The notes below the pieces were generated by a model that was given only the letters and a program-made list of their open reading frames with translations, had not been told where the DNA came from and did not search any database. From Larix kaempferi (Eukaryota; Streptophyta; Pinopsida; Pinales; Pinaceae), in contig BSBM01000825.1 of the NCBI GenBank assembly GCA_027924585.1, forward strand, positions 3,700,001-3,764,000: 64,000 bases of DNA, read 5' to 3'. The first letter of the stretch is position 1, and each line of letters opens with the position of its first letter. Below are positions 23,301 to 36,440 of the stretch, piece by piece. The position numbers were made by a program, and so were the translations under genes.

Positions 23301-24898
23301 ATCTCATGTCCTGTGGTTGACCTTGGTCAAACTAGGTTTGACCAAGTCAACATGACCAAATATAACTCAGACCATCATCAGAAGCTGCTGCAAAGTGTCA
23401 AAGGTTAATGCATGCTCTACCACTTATTCAAATAACAATTATAACACAAAGTAATCATTACTGGCGATCTAAATCCAAATATATAATGTCATTAATTATT
23501 ATTATTACTTAGACTAGACTTTCAGGACCATACTCACTTCATAGCTGTGATCAATTTGCTAGTGAAGGGTGAAGGCTAAAATAATTGGCTAGGCTAAGGG
23601 ATGACTTGACTAACTTAACATTGTGACACTTTGGAACAGGGAAAGGGAATACACACCATAGTATATACTGAATGAGCAACAACACAGGGAATGGCAGTGT
23701 CTCGCAAATGGATGAGTTGTTCAAAGAGGGTTTATTCACCTTTAACAAATGCGCACAATCCATAATACAAATGAGGCAAGCAATAATTTAGATATAGCAT
23801 TTAAGTTCCATTGCTTTTTGGGCCTGAAGTTTCCATAGCATTTGATCTATGTGTTTATAAACACATTGCATAGATTTACATTTATTTTAGGCTTTCTGCT
23901 GCAGGTGTGTTTTTAAGGCACTTGTTTACCTGAGCACTTCTAGGTGTGTCACAGACAGCTTGTTTACCTAGGTATTTTCATTTCCAAAAGATATAACATT
24001 TTATTTTCATGGCCATTTTCATTTGGCATGCCATTCATTCATGTGTGTTGAAAAACACATTGCATGAACGGGCTTTTCATACAAGATATAACATTTCACT
24101 TTTTCCAGATTTTGTATTCATGGCAGCACTAAAAGTTTCAGGTTTAGCCAACAAAACTTTAGTGACTAGGGGGAATTCACAAGGAACTCCAACTCACCAT
24201 AGGTAAGTTTTGTCACCAACTCAGAGCCGAGACACAATAAACAGGGAAGCTCATCCAATACAGAGGCTACAGTGGGGAAAAGATCCTCCATGTCACTAGT
24301 CAAGTAGTAAGTCAGGGTGATAAACTAAAAGGTAGGTAATGGATGGATAAAGACAATGAATAATGGAGCCAACACTAGCAAGCCAAGGTATGGTGGAATG
24401 ATCACCTTTATTCTCCCTAAGGAGGGTAAAACCAGTGAGTATGAATAGTGAACTTCTAAGTCTGAGTAGGGACAATATAATATATAATAAGATCAACCAG
24501 GTCCACATATCTATATGATCGCCAGATCATGACACTAAGTGCTAAGACATGCTATCAGAATAAGTATAAAAGCAATATAACCATAACACAATGATATACC
24601 TGCTAAGTCATACACTTGAATGCTCATCACCTGAACCATCATCTGTCCTCTTGAACTGCTGCTGTAACTCTGGGACTACTGACTGCTCTGTACAAATGGT
24701 ATAATGGCTACATCGATCATCTCTCTGAGTGTCCTGAGACTCAGTCATGGCATGGGGAATACAACTGTTGTCCAAAATCTGATAGTGATCCAATATAGAT
24801 GCTCATCTCAGCATCTCAATGTAAGGGAACTAGCTGAATAGTGTACTGGAATCAGAAAAATAATGTATGGTAGCCCGGCTACTATATATGTGATAACA
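20339..24898 (-). mobile_element. LTR-like insertion C (4.56 kb, probable solo LTR)
   Basis: Flanked by a perfect 5-bp target duplication GGTAT (20334-20338 and 24899-24903). Termini are TGTTATCACC and, at the other end, TGTGATAACA, an inverted pair with the TG...CA of LTRs. It matches insertion D (37186-41273) along its length with divergence. The minus strand carries a TATA-like CTATTTAAAGGA near 22299-22310, conserved in D, so transcription is inferred leftward. No gag/pol, PBS or internal LTR pair is seen. A solo LTR of a long-LTR gypsy family is the simplest reading; a non-autonomous element without coding sequence is the alternative. Confidence 0.85.
22297..22310 (-). promoter_or_regulatory. 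TATA-like core of insertion C
   Basis: Minus-strand CTATTTAAAGGAGAG. The same box occurs in D (38491-38503, minus), B (35942-35954, minus) and A (26447-26460, plus), which gives each element's orientation. Confidence 0.5.
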
Positions 24899-25390
24899 GG
24901 TATGTCTTGTTGTCTATTGACAAATTGATGGCATGGTTTGGATAGTGGTTTTGGAACCTTGTTATTGCTCTGATCTTATTTGCATATGTTCTTGTTTGAG
25001 CATAGTGCATAGATTGTTTTACTGATTTCAAAGTAGATCAGGTGGAGAATCTTATTAAGATGACAATTGTTCAGACTTTTTGTTGGACAGTGTTACTGTA
25101 CCTTGGATTGATCAATATGATCGTTGTTCACAGGTTGTTTTTTGGAGGTGGTAGTGTTTCTTATCACCAAGTTTAATCAATTTCTCTAGTTGCTCGCATT
25201 TGTTGTCCTTGTCAAATTAAGGGGAGATTGTTATGTGATTTGGTTATACTTTGGTGTTATAATTTGATTTGTCCTCCAAGCTAGATTATAGGGGGGTGTT
25301 GGAACCTATGGTCCTTGCTGTAAACTCACCTTGTTAGTATGTGTAGTTGACCTTGAATAGGGAGTCGACTGTTAAGGGAGTCAACCAAGG
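24899..25390 (+). mobile_element. Retroelement 3' end with two PPT-like runs and an LTR start
   Basis: Contains aattaaggggagattg (25212-25227) and ttataggggggtg (25286-25298). The second run is directly followed by TGTTGGAACC (25297), an LTR-like start. That putative LTR is interrupted at 25391 by insertion A and continues at 28780. Confidence 0.5.
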
Positions 25391-28300
25391 TGTTGACCAC
25401 CAAACCAACTAGGTGGACAACCGTGTACCATGCGCATGTACCATGTGCCTTGAAGATGAGAAAGAAGTACCCAATGAAAATTTTCAAGTGAGGCAGCTCT
25501 TCTTCTTATTTTTTCTCCACGAAATTTTTGTACCCCTGCGGAGAATTTTGTAATGATATGTCAGCATGAGGGTCAATTTTTGTGTAACTTAGTTGCCTAT
25601 GACTTTATCATTAGGGAAGTCCTTTCATCGAGTGTTTTTTCCCTTGGATAATTAAAATTCATTTTTAGTGATTTTAATTATTTGAGTTTTTCACTCAAAA
25701 ATACCTCCAAAGTGGTAAAAGGAATTCTAATGATCTAGTCGATGGGGTGATTGGGGCCTAGGAATGTTCTATATTACCATGCTAGACATTATCCAGAGTC
25801 TTGCGGCATTTCATTAAGTTTTGCTTGGGATTTTTTAATTTTTGGTAATTAAAAAATGTCCCTCAGCATAAAATGTTGTAATGTAAAAGAGAGATAAGTG
25901 GTTTTTTATGATGTTGTATAGAGGTATGGGTACTCAAGATAAATGGCATGAGACCCCCCCACACCCTTGGGCCAAGTTTGAAGTCATTCGGACAAGTCTT
26001 GCTAGGGTTTTGGACACATTTGCCTAAGTCATTCAACGAAATTAGGAAAATTGGCAAATAATTAATTAGGCAAATTTTGGAAAAGTGACTAAAGTCACTT
26101 GGGGAGGGAAAATTAAGTTTCTAAGTGTTATGTTATGACCATAAGGTAAATAAAAGGCCAAAAGGGGCCCCCCAAGCAAGTGTTTGTCAAGTTTGAAGTT
26201 TCTCTCTAAAGAGGAAACCCTCTCACCATGGGAAATGAGAAAAATTGAAATAAGCCAAAAGGGGGGGTCCCACCTTCATGATTCCCTCCCCTTGGCCTAG
26301 CAATGAAATGTAAAACATGAGTGGGGGTTTTTCCCCCCCATTGTTTGTTATTTTTAACCCAAGGAAGTGCACCCCCCTTCATGGGCCCCTTTTCTCTCCA
26401 AGTGACAAATGTCACTCATACAAAGGAACTCTCCCCTCTCTATTTTCCTATTTAAGGAGGCTCGTCCTCCTCATTTGGGTTACAATCACCCATGTTCTTG
26501 CTCTCTTTCATTTTCTCTCTTGCTATCGCGCTTCCATTCTTGTCCAAAGAAGAGAGCCATTGTAATTTCCAGCTTTGTGAAGTGAATGAAAAAAATCTTT
26601 GGAGGAAATACTATCATTGGCTTTGTGTGTGAGGTAACATTGTTGCATTTCTAGTTTCATTTTGACATTTGTGGATGTCAAGCAAATTGTTTTGCTTGAG
26701 AATAACATTGTGATATTGTTGGTTACATGTGGGTTATCTTCTTAGCATTTGAGAAGTTCATGGACTTCTAGTTTGAATATATGATTTCTCAAGTCTTTGT
26801 TTGGTTTCTCACCCCTTTTGCATTTGAAGCTAGTTTGTTACAAGTTACTCAAGCTTGAAGAGTGGGATTCCCAGGTGGAATACCCCATTGTTCAACAACT
26901 TTTAAAGGACTTGGCATCTTCTAACTAACATTTATGTTTTTGTAGATTTTTATTTACTTATTTAGCACTCAAAAAGCATCATTTCAAGCTTTTTTTTACA
27001 TGTTACATTGCACTTACAAATTTCTGAAAATTATATGTCAAATTTCTATGTTTATTTCATACTCATTTTCATCATATTTGCACAATATTAGTTTGTTGTT
27101 TTGTGCAGGTTTTTTATGTTACAGGGGGGGGAGAATGCCCAAATTTGGTCACAAGTAAGTTCAAAGATCACCTAAGAGTGGCCACTTCAAGTCCCTCACC
27201 AAAAAATGGTCAAATTTCTTTTATTGATCTCATTTTCTTGTATATAATAAGGCTGAAATCTTCTTTGTTGTAACATGCCCAAGAGAGTCTCTTGGGCTTG
27301 ATTCTTTACTTCTTTATTACTTGTAAATGCTCTTTAAATTTTCGGCCATCCCTTGCATGCATTAGAAGTTGGACTTGCCCACTTTTGCATTGCAAGTGTA
27401 GAGGGGCTAGGGTTAGTTTATTTCATGTTATTTTCTTTTTGTTGATTCGCTTGCCCCTCCTCTTCACTAGGAAGAGAGTTGTGTGGCTAGATAGAATTTC
27501 TTTCCCTAAGTTATTTTGGCCATTCCATTGTTTGCTAGTGAATTGGCTTTGCCACCCTTGCATAGTAATTGTTGAAGAACTAGGATTTAGTTTATGCTTT
27601 TATTTGCATTTGTTATTATTGTTTGCCCACACTTTGCATGACAAAAGGCTCTACCCATCCATGCAAAATCGTGCTGGCTAGTAGATTTGCTTTCAAGTCA
27701 TTTTTGTTTTAGTTTATTTGCCCACACCTTGCAAGTGAGTTGGCTTTGCCACCCTTGCAATATCTTGTCGACTTGCATTGTATTTAATTATTTTTTTTTT
27801 AAAGGTTAAATAAACCATGCCCCAATCTTTGCCCCGTATTCACTCCCCTTATCGGTTCGACCGATCCTGGGTGACAAAAAAGGGCAAAGCTTAGTGTTGG
27901 CTAGAATAATAGGCACTCATAAGTTAATCTTAACTAGAAATTGAGAAAAAGAAGTTTGATATGTGGAGATAGAGGGGTAGAGGCTGTTGGGAGCCTCATG
28001 GCACTTAGTGTCCTCCTGTTGAGCACCCAGCAAGCTTTGGGGTTGACTCGTGGAGCTAGTTGAAAACCTTGTGTTCTCGTGTTGAGCACCCGGCAGTGTC
28101 TCCCAATGAAAGGGATAACTTATTGGGGTAGACACATAGAGTAGCATCAATTTTCTGGCACAAACCTTAATTCCCCTAAGCTAAAGAGAGACTTAAAACC
28201 AATTAAAATTTACAGGACCATTTGCAAAACACTACAATTGTTATTTCGTTTTCAGTACTTTACTTTGAAGCTTTAAATTTGGTTCAATCTCACTTCAAGC

Positions 28301-28779
28301 ATCTTTCATTCATTAAATTGTTCATTTACTACAAGTATTTCTTATATGTTAAATGTGATATATTGATCATTGTGCTTGGTGAATGGTTTAATGCAATTTC
28401 AGTATCTTTGATAATCTTACTTTTATATTTGTGACTCCATAACCCAAGTAAAGTAGGCATTGGTTTGGTTAGTGAATTGTTATTTCTCTCTTGCAATTAT
28501 ATATGGTTTATTGTTGAAAAAGGTTTGCTTGTCAATAAAATTATTGCATCTCTGCACGAATGCTTGTCAATGAACATTAATAATTTACAACTCTTAAAGA
28601 AACTCATTAAAGAATCTTAGTAAGTAGGGACAACCTCCCTTGACCTTTTTGGAGTTGGGGTCTAAACGGAGGAGTTTAGAATCGAGGTGACAACGGGTTC
28701 TACACTCATAGTTGCCCTCAAGAACACACATAGTGGTTGGGAGAGTTATCTGTGGTCAAGTGTGTTTTAGGCAGCAACA
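25391..28779 (+). mobile_element. LTR-like insertion A (3.39 kb, probable solo LTR)
   Basis: Perfect 5-bp target duplication CAAGG (25386-25390 and 28780-28784). Termini TGTTGACCACC and GGCAGCAACA. A diverged inverted copy is insertion B (33699-36440). A TATA-like CTATTTAAGGAGG at 26448-26460 points rightward. A G-run (acagggggggg, 27121-27131) lies inside but no coding domain or second LTR is present. Small ORFs (26317, 27292, 27917, 28222) lack support. Confidence 0.85.
26448..26460 (+). promoter_or_regulatory. TATA-like core of insertion A
   Basis: CTATTTAAGGAGG. Conserved on the opposite strand in the inverted copy B at about 35942-35954. Confidence 0.5.
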
Positions 28780-29339
28780 CAAGGAAAGGACCCGACTAAC
28801 CACCGACTGGGCACTTGGAATTGACATTGTCCACATTGATCTTATAGATCCACATTATATGGACAATTATGGAGTGTGGTCCCATACATTGAAGATTTGG
28901 TTACCTACCTAACCCTATATTTTGATGCTCTAATAGATCATTCTATCACATCATCTCTATGGAGCTATGCTTATAGTGCTTAAGTGCATTCAACTCTTCT
29001 GGAAAATATGTTTAGATTTGAAACTATAGATTCTCTGGCACTACAACAGAAGAAAACTCATAATTGGCTATTCTTTGTAAAAGTGCTTGTTTGGGTGTTG
29101 ATTGAACTTGACCAGACCATTTCTCAAATATAATTTCATGAATATCTATTTTGGTACCTACTGGTGCTATAACAGTTAGGCTGAATCAAACAGAACAGTT
29201 TTTATGTACAAAATATGCATTATTTTAATAAATTTAGAGCTATTGCAATCCAATTTTTATGAAATGAATATTGCTATACTGATATCCTTAAAGATGATTG
29301 CACAATTCACTTCAATGCTTATCCCGTGTATCTACTAGT
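28780..29339. other. Non-coding sequence after insertion A
   Basis: Probably the continuation of the interrupted LTR that starts at 25297, running into LINE sequence. Nothing else is recognised. Confidence 0.4.
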
Positions 29340-29845
29340 TCAAAGTTAGAATGCTATAATCAGTGTTGCAAAACTCAACATCAGTAACTAGATTAGGCCT
29401 TGGTGGTATAAGATGGTATGGAGATCCTACACTCAGCTGAAGACCGTGGTTTTTTGTTGGCTCACATTGCATCACAAAATCCTCATGTGGGATAATCTGA
29501 ATCTTCTCAGGCGCGGAAAGATTGGGCCAGGGATGTGCTTCCTCTATAAATCTAAAGGAGAGACTATTGAATATTTGCTTATAAAATGTGCCTTGATTCA
29601 CAAAGTTTGGTCTCTTGTTCTAAACATGGATTGGGGATTACCTAGATGATGGAGAGGGAGTTTCAAAGAAGCATTGTTAAATTCACATAATGGGATGAGG
29701 TGGATCAGGAGAGTTGAAAACCTCCCAATGGCGGTGTCTTGGTCAATTTGGCTGGTATATGATGGGGCAATTTTGCAAGAGCATTTAATTACTCTAGTTT
29801 AGGTTTTTTTAACCATGGGAATTGGTAACTCTTCGGGATTACATG
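29340..29845 (+). pseudogene. LINE-1: zf-RVT domain remnant (left of Copia-2)
   Basis: L1-type LINE ORF2 fragment. The frame at 29400-29650 reads VFCWLTLHHKILMWDNL, then GKIGPGMCFLYKSKGETIEYLLIKCALIHKVW when followed residue by residue. This is the zinc-binding region after RT (zf-RVT: W-x-DNL, GP-x-C-x-LC, E-x3-L-x3-C). The first zinc cysteine pair is degraded (CFLYK). Reading continues to 29800 with MAVSWSIWLVYDGAI, the family's LFxxWxIWxxRNxxxF segment, and stops where Copia-2 begins. The matching RNase H domain is found beyond Copia-2 at 44760-45340. Confidence 0.82.
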
Positions 29846-30632
29846 TGTTGATGTTTGTAGCTCGGACAGGAACTTCTGCATAGGTTTAGTATCAAACATG
29901 TAGCAAGTCATCCAAGTCAAATCTATTTTGTAATTCACTCTATTAATAAAGTGAAGGTCTTGTATTTAGTTGTTAAGCCTAATAAAGTGTATTTTAAATA
30001 CATTAGTGATTAGACTAATCTCAATCGTACATCTCACTTAGAGATTTGATTTTTGGTAGATTGGGGTTTCAGCTAAAGTACAAAGGCAAGTCAAGGTAGA
30101 TGGTTAAGACACATTCATTCTTTGCTTGAAGATAGTTCGGTCAGAAGATGAAGAAATTCATCTGAGGAGCGAAGTTAGAGCGCTAGAGAGGAGCACAATT
30201 CAACAACCAAGCAGATTTCAGCAAGTAAGTAGCAGGTACAGCGTATCCATACAATCATATGGATCTATACATTCGTATGGATCCATACGGAATTTTGTAC
30301 AGTCATACGGACTGCCATACAGCATGGTAGTTTGTAGGGACTAATGTTTTTGGTTTCCGGTGGGCAGATTTCCTCAATAAGTGTGCATTTCAGTTTGTGT
30401 ACTGTACAACTACATGTTTTGGAAGCTGTGGAGGTTTCCTTGTAAGCATTGATCTATTAATGAAAAGTTAATTTGAAGGAGTAAATTGTCTGTGTACTGT
30501 GTTTATGCTTCCGTTGTTCATTTTCCTACTATATGTGTGAATACTGTTGTGAAGAATTTACTTTCTGCAAATTAAAGTTTATTAATTTGAAAACATAAGG
30601 ACGACATTCACCTAGGGTTAGGAAAATTTACA
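29846..30632 (+). repeat. Copia-2 5' LTR
   Basis: Begins TGTTGATGTTTG and ends AAATTTACA just before the primer site. It matches the two halves of the 3' LTR at 41468-41613 and 43838-44415. It includes short iterations of catacgga / tcatatgga words near 30245-30315. Confidence 0.92.
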
Positions 30633-30644
30633 TGGCATCAGAGC
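30633..30644 (+). other. Copia-2 primer binding site
   Basis: TGGCATCAGAGC, one base off the usual initiator-Met primer site TGGTATCAGAGC. Confidence 0.85.
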
Positions 30645-30694
30645 AACTCTAATTTAAAAGATCAGAAGAGTATGAATTTGTTTGCAGATCAAAG

Positions 30695-31740
30695 ATGGCA
30701 TCACCAAGGCTCAACTTTGAGGTCAAAATGGATGGTGCCTCGAATTTCCTATCATGGAAAGTTGGGATAACTATTTTATTAGAAGAGAATGACCTTTGAG
30801 ATATTGTCAAGGATGTGGTAACCTTGTCGACAAATCTACAATTTTTGGCAACTCACAAGAAGAAAGAAGTGAGAGCCATGCACATGATCATGGACGCTAT
30901 AAAGGATCATTCGATCCCTCACATATCCGAGAAGAAGATGGCAAAGGACATGTTCGATGCCATGGTTAGCCTTTACTAGAGTGAGAACATTAACAGGAAG
31001 ATGATATTGCATAATAAACTCAAATCTGTTGAGATGACTAGATTAGACACCGTCACCAATTACTTGATGAAGGTCACATAGATTCGTGACCAGCTTCCAA
31101 CAGTTGGGGAGAAGGTTGAAGACAAAGAGCTAGTCAACAAGGCACTGAATGGGTTCCCAATTCAATGTGAAACATTTGTCGACAGTATTTGTGCTTGGGA
31201 AAACCTTCCCTCTTGGGAAAGACTATGGGATGACTATATGCAGGAGGAAACTCAAATGGGGTCCAAGGCCAACAAGCAGGGAGGTGACGGTGACCATGCC
31301 CTAATTGGTCAAACAAAGAAGGGCAAAGGTAAAGGACCCAGCAAGGTTAAGATGAAGAGTGAGGAGTCAACCTCATAGCTAGGGAATAAGGACCTAAGTA
31401 AAATCAAGTGCTTCATATGTCATAAGAACAACCATTGTGCATCACATTGTCCAGAGAAGAAGGGTAAAGGGAAGCAGCAGCAAAATCAGGTAGCAGCCTC
31501 AGTTGAAACTTAGATGAACAAGTTTACCTCCAAATTCAAGAAGGATTTCTCAATCGTATCTTGCCTTTACTCCAGTACAATTCCAAAGAAGCATGGTATG
31601 TGGACAATGAAGCATTGAGACATATGACATCAACTCGAGAACTATTTTCAAGTCTAACAGAGCATGTCTCTGGAGTTCGAGTCGAGCTTGGTGATGATGC
31701 CAAGTATCCAATAGCAGGAGTTGGTACCATTCCTTCCCAA
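30695..31740 (+). pseudogene. Copia-2 gag and protease
   Basis: From ATG 30695 the protein is a copia gag: VKMDGASNFLSWKVGI, later IKDHSIPHISEKK, the MFDAM segment, and a CCHC zinc knuckle CFICHKNNHCASHC (about 31410). Several in-frame stops occur, for example at 30797 and in the Y*SENINRK segment. The aspartic protease follows at about 31596 with WYVDNEALRHMTS. The catalytic D-S/T-G is replaced by D-N-E, so the active-site Gly is lost. Gag packages the RNA and the protease would release the pol enzymes; neither can be made here. Confidence 0.88.
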
Positions 31741-31744
31741 CTCT

Positions 31745-32936
31745 AGTCAAGTAACTCTTTAGACTTTGATGATTGGTTATTTGTTTCGGGGCTCAAGAAG
31801 AATTTCCTTTCAATTTTGGTCATGGAAGATAAGGGCTATGCAATAGAGTTCAAGAACCAACAAGTACTCATAAGACCGAAGGAGTCTACCTCAAGATTAA
31901 CTTAGGTGATTGGGGTTAGGGAAAGCAATTTATACAAGTTACAAGTTGAACCTATTCGAGCTCTAGTACATAACACAAATAACTTGTGCGAGTTATGGCA
32001 CAAGAAGATGGGTCACTTGCATCACCAAGCGCTGCCTATTCTTAGGGAGATCGTCACAAGTCTTCCAGAGTTCAACATTGAACAACATGATGTATGCAAA
32101 GGGTGCGTGCTTGGAAAGCATGCAAAGGTTGCTTTCCCAAGCAGTTAGCACAAGTCTAAGGGGATCCTAGATATGGTGCATTTGAATGTGTGTGGACCGA
32201 TGTCACATCAATCACAGGAAGCATGTACTATGTTTCCTTCGTTGATGACTTCTCTCGCAAAACTTGGATCTACTTCCTAAAGACTAGCAAGACTCAAAAG
32301 TACAAAGCTCTAGTGGAGAACCATATAGGGAAGAAGATCAAAGTTTTGAGATCGGACAATGGGGGTGAGTATACCTCTAATGATTTCGAGGATTGCTGCA
32401 ATGATGTAGGAATCAAGAGGGAGTTCAATGTTTCGTACAACCCACAGCAAAACGGGGTTGCGGAGCGAAAGAACCAATCCATCATAAGGGTTGCTAAGGC
32501 CATGATACATGACCAAGATTTGTCGATGTTTCTATGGGAAGAAGCATGCAATGCAACAACCTACATCCAAAACAGGTGTCCTCACAGGAGTTTGGGGGAC
32601 AAGACACCAGAGGAGGCATTCACTGGTGTGAAGCCAGAGGTGAGTCATTTCCTCATCTTTGGTTGTCCAGTTTACATACATATACCAGTGGAGAAGAGGA
32701 CCAAGTTAGAACCCTCCAACAAGAAGGGTTTGTTTCTTGGCTATAGTGAGACTTCAAAGGCCTACAATATCTATATTCTAAGGAAAAGAAAGACAATTGT
32801 AAGTAGGGATGTAAAGTTTGAGGAAGACTTTGCATCCAAGAAGTCTCATGAACCTATTCTAGTGATAAAGGATGAGGAGCAGGAAGGTCCTAACGTTGAG
32901 CCGAGGCCACCAACAACTTCCATTTCAGGGCAGTAA
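31745..32936 (+). pseudogene. Copia-2 pre-integrase and integrase
   Basis: The gag_pre-integrs zinc region reads LCELWHKKMGHLHHQALP followed by CKGCVLGKHAK (about 31986-32130), an HHCC pattern. The integrase core follows. The first catalytic position reads VHLNVCGPM where the family has Asp, so D is replaced by N. The second, LRSDNGGEY, and the Glu in NPQQNGVAERKN are intact. A frameshift lies near 32190 and a long open frame runs 32190-32936. Between YFLKTSKT and KYKALVEN about ten residues usual in the family are missing, an in-frame deletion. The C-terminal part has GCPVYIHIPVEKRTKLEP and GLFLGYSE. Integrase would insert the DNA copy; this one is inactive. Confidence 0.9.
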
Positions 32937-33079
32937 CCTTCAAATACAGAGGAGCCACCAACTCCTACATTTTTTTCAAGAGACCTTAATGGTTCATGCA
33001 AACATTGAGGGATGCTTAGGAGCATGTTGAGGCTCCTAGGAGTTCATTCAGGGAGAGAAGACCTCTGAAGAAGTTTCCA

Positions 33080-33698
33080 AACTACATGGCATTGATGAGC
33101 AACACCATAGATACCGAGCCTTCCATTTTTTAGGAGGCAGTCGACTAGCCGGTTTGGAGAGATTCCACAGTGGAGGAGTACACCTCCATCACGAAGAATG
33201 ATGTTTGGAACATTATGCCTAGACCAAAGGGGAAATCAGTAATGACTTCCAGATGACTCTACAAGATCAAGCATGTGGTAGATGGCAGCATAGAGAAGTA
33301 CAAAGTGAGGTTTGTGGCAACAGGGTTCTCCCAAAAAGGATTGCACTATGAGAATACTTTTGCTTCAATCGCTAGGTACATTACCATTAGAGCAGGGATG
33401 TCTTTAGTCTCCATTATGGGATGGAGGATACATCTGATGGATGTGAAGAGAGCTTTCCTCAAAGGGATAATTGAGGAAGAAGTGTACATCAAGCAACCTC
33501 AAGGCTTTGAGGTCAATGGGAAGGAGATCCACGTTTGCACGATGAAAAAGACCTTGTATGGACTCAACCAAGCACCACAAGCATGGTATTCCAAGATCAA
33601 TGGATACTTGTAGAGTATGGGTTTCACCAAAAGAGAAGCAAATCCCAACTTTTATTTCATATTTGTTGAGGTTGATTTGCTCATTTTGGTGTTGTATG
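33080..33698 (+). pseudogene. Copia-2 reverse transcriptase, first half
   Basis: The frame reads YKIKHVVDGSIEKYKVRF, then GFSQKGLHYENTFASIAR, MDVKRAFLKGIIEEEVY with the first catalytic Asp, and KKTLYGLNQAPQAWY. TAG stops occur before it and at 33613. The protein reaches LLILVLYV and is cut there by insertion B, two codons into the YVDD box. It resumes at 36441. Confidence 0.92.
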
Positions 33699-36440
33699 TG
33701 TTGCCGCCTAAACCACACTTGACCACAGATAAGTCTCCCAACCGCTATGTGTGTTCTTGAGGGCAACTATGAGTGTAGAACCCACTGTCACCTCGATTCT
33801 AAACTCCTTTGTTTAGACCCCAACTCCTAAAGGTCAAGGGGGATTGTCCCTACTTACTAAGATTTTTTATGAGTTTATTTTAAGAGTTGTAAATTATTCA
33901 ATGTCCAGATGACAAGCAATCATGCAGGGATGAAATTATTCAAATGACAAGCAAACCTTAATAAAACAAATATAGTTGCAAGACAGAAATATTAATTCAT
34001 TGACAAGACCAGTGCCTATTTTACTTGGGCTATGGAGTCACAAATATAAATAAACAAGATTACCAAAGATATTCCAATTGCATTAAATCATTCACAAATC
34101 ACAACAATCAAAATATCACATTTAACATTAACTTGTAGTAAATGAACAATATAATGAAAAGATGCTTGTAACAAGATTGAACCAAAATTGAAATGCTTTC
34201 AAAGTAAAGTGCTTGGAAATTAAATAACAATTGTTGTGTTTTGCAAATGATCCTGTAAATTTTAATTGATTTTAAGTCTCTCTTTAACTTAGGGGAATTA
34301 AGGTTTGTGCAAGACAAATAATGTTACTCTATGTGTCTACCCCAAAAAGTTATCTCTTTCAATTTGAGAGAGATTGTCGGGTGCTCAACAAGAGAACACA
34401 AGGTTCTCAACTAGCTCCACGGGTCAACCCCAAAACTTGTTGGGTGCTCAAAAGGAGGACACTAAGTGCCACGAGGCTCCCAACAACCTATACCCCTCTA
34501 GCTCCACAGGTCAAGCTTCTTTTTCTCAGTATCTAGTTAAGATTAACTTCTTAGTGCCTATTATTCTAGTCAACACAAATCCTTGCCATTTCTTGTCACC
34601 CAGGATTGGTCGAACCGGCAAGGGGAGTGAATACGGGGCAAAATTCGGGGCACAGTTTATTTTAACCTTTAATAAATAAACAAAAACCAAAGTACAACGC
34701 AAGCCAAAGCGATTTTACAAGAGAGGCAAAGCCTACTCACTTGTAAGGTGCGGGCAAAATAAATTAAAGCAAAAAATGATTAGAAAGCAAATCTACTAGC
34801 CAGCACGATTTTGCATGGATGGGCAGAGCCTATTCTCATGCAAGGTGTGGACAAACAAAAATACAAGTCAACGCGATTTTACAAGGGAGGCAAAGCCTTC
34901 TCACTTGTAAGGTGCGGGCAAAATAAACTTAAAGAGAGAAAGAAACAACTATACTAAACCCAAGCCACTCAACAATTGCTATGCAAGGGTTGCAATGCCT
35001 TCTCACTTGCATGCAATGGATGGCAAAAAGGAAAATGAAGAACTTTTACTTGAAAAGAAAGCAAGAAATCAAGCCCAAGAGACTATCTTGGACTTGTTAC
35101 AACAATATAGATTTCAGCACTTAGTATTATAGAGAATATGAGAAGGAAGAGAGTTATTTTGACCGTTTTTTGCAAGTGGTTGAAGATGGTAGCTTGTAGG
35201 TGCCCCTTATGCTTGGTGATGGCCAAATTTGAGTAGAATAACACCCTAAACTGTACAAACCTACTTAAAACCAGCAAGCAATAAACCACAAAAAATACCC
35301 AAAATCACTCTTGGGCAAGTTAGTTTTATGATACAAATAGTACAAAAATCTCTGAAATTTATATGAGTAAATTTGCATAATATAAGAGCTTTAAAATGAA
35401 GTTTAAAATTAGATTTCTATATGGAAATAGTATGCAGAAATAAAATGCATAAATTTTGAAGAGAATAGGAGAGTTTGTGCTCTTTGCTCTTCAAATGCTT
35501 GAAGTAGTGGGGTATCCAACCAAGGAAGTCCACTCTTCAACCCAAGTAACCTGCAACTTATAAGATATTTGCTACACAACTAAAAAGAATGTGAGATCCA
35601 AATATTGAGCTAAGAAATCATAAACTTCAACCGAGAAACGTATGAAGTTCTTAACTACAAAACTGAAAACTCACAAAATCTATAGCAAAAATACCACAAA
35701 TCTTACCAAAGCAAAGAAATTTGTTTGTTTGGCCTCACCAAACTTGAGTAGCTATGAAGTGTAGAAGAAAACCACCATAGAGCAACACCAACACAAGATC
35801 TCCTCCAAAGAATTTTATTAACCAAGCCAAAGGGCTAAAAATTACAATGGCCCAAATGGGAGCAAAATGGAAGCAAGAGAGTGGGAAAGAGCAAGAATGC
35901 AAGAGCATGAGAGATTGTAACCAAAATGAGGAGGAGGAGCCTCCTTAAATAGGAAAAGAGAGAAGGGAGAGTTCCTTTGCATGAATGGCATTTGTCACTT
36001 GGAGAGAAAGGGGGCCCATGGAGGGGGGTGCACTTCCATGGGTTAAAAATAACAAACAATGGGGGGGAAAACCCCCCATTCATATTTTATATTTCATTGC
36101 TAGGCCAAGGGGAAGAAATCATGAAGGTGGGACCCCCCCTTTTGGCTTATTTCAATTTATCTCAATTCCCATGGTGAGAGAGGGTTCCCACCTTAGGGAG
36201 AAACTTCAAACTTGAAAAACACTTGCTTGGGGGGCCCCCTAAGTTATACAAAAATTGACCCTCATGCTAACATATCATTACACAATCTCCCGCAGGGGTG
36301 CGGAAATTTCATGGAGAAAAGATAAGAAGAAGAACTATCTTGCTTGAAAATTTTCATTAGGTGTTTCTTTCTCATCTTCAAGGCACATGGTACATGTGCA
36401 TAGTACATGGTTGTCCACCTAGTTGGTTTGGTGGTCAACA
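33699..36440 (-). mobile_element. LTR-like insertion B (2.74 kb, inverted relative of A)
   Basis: Begins TGTTGCCGCC and ends GGTCAACA, and is the reverse complement of A with divergence and internal deletions (A is about 650 bases longer). The 5-bp target duplication is GTATG (33694-33698) / ATATG (36441-36445) with one mismatch. Minus-strand TATA-like box at about 35942-35954. No coding domains. It splits the YVDD box of Copia-2 RT, so it inserted after Copia-2. Confidence 0.88.
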
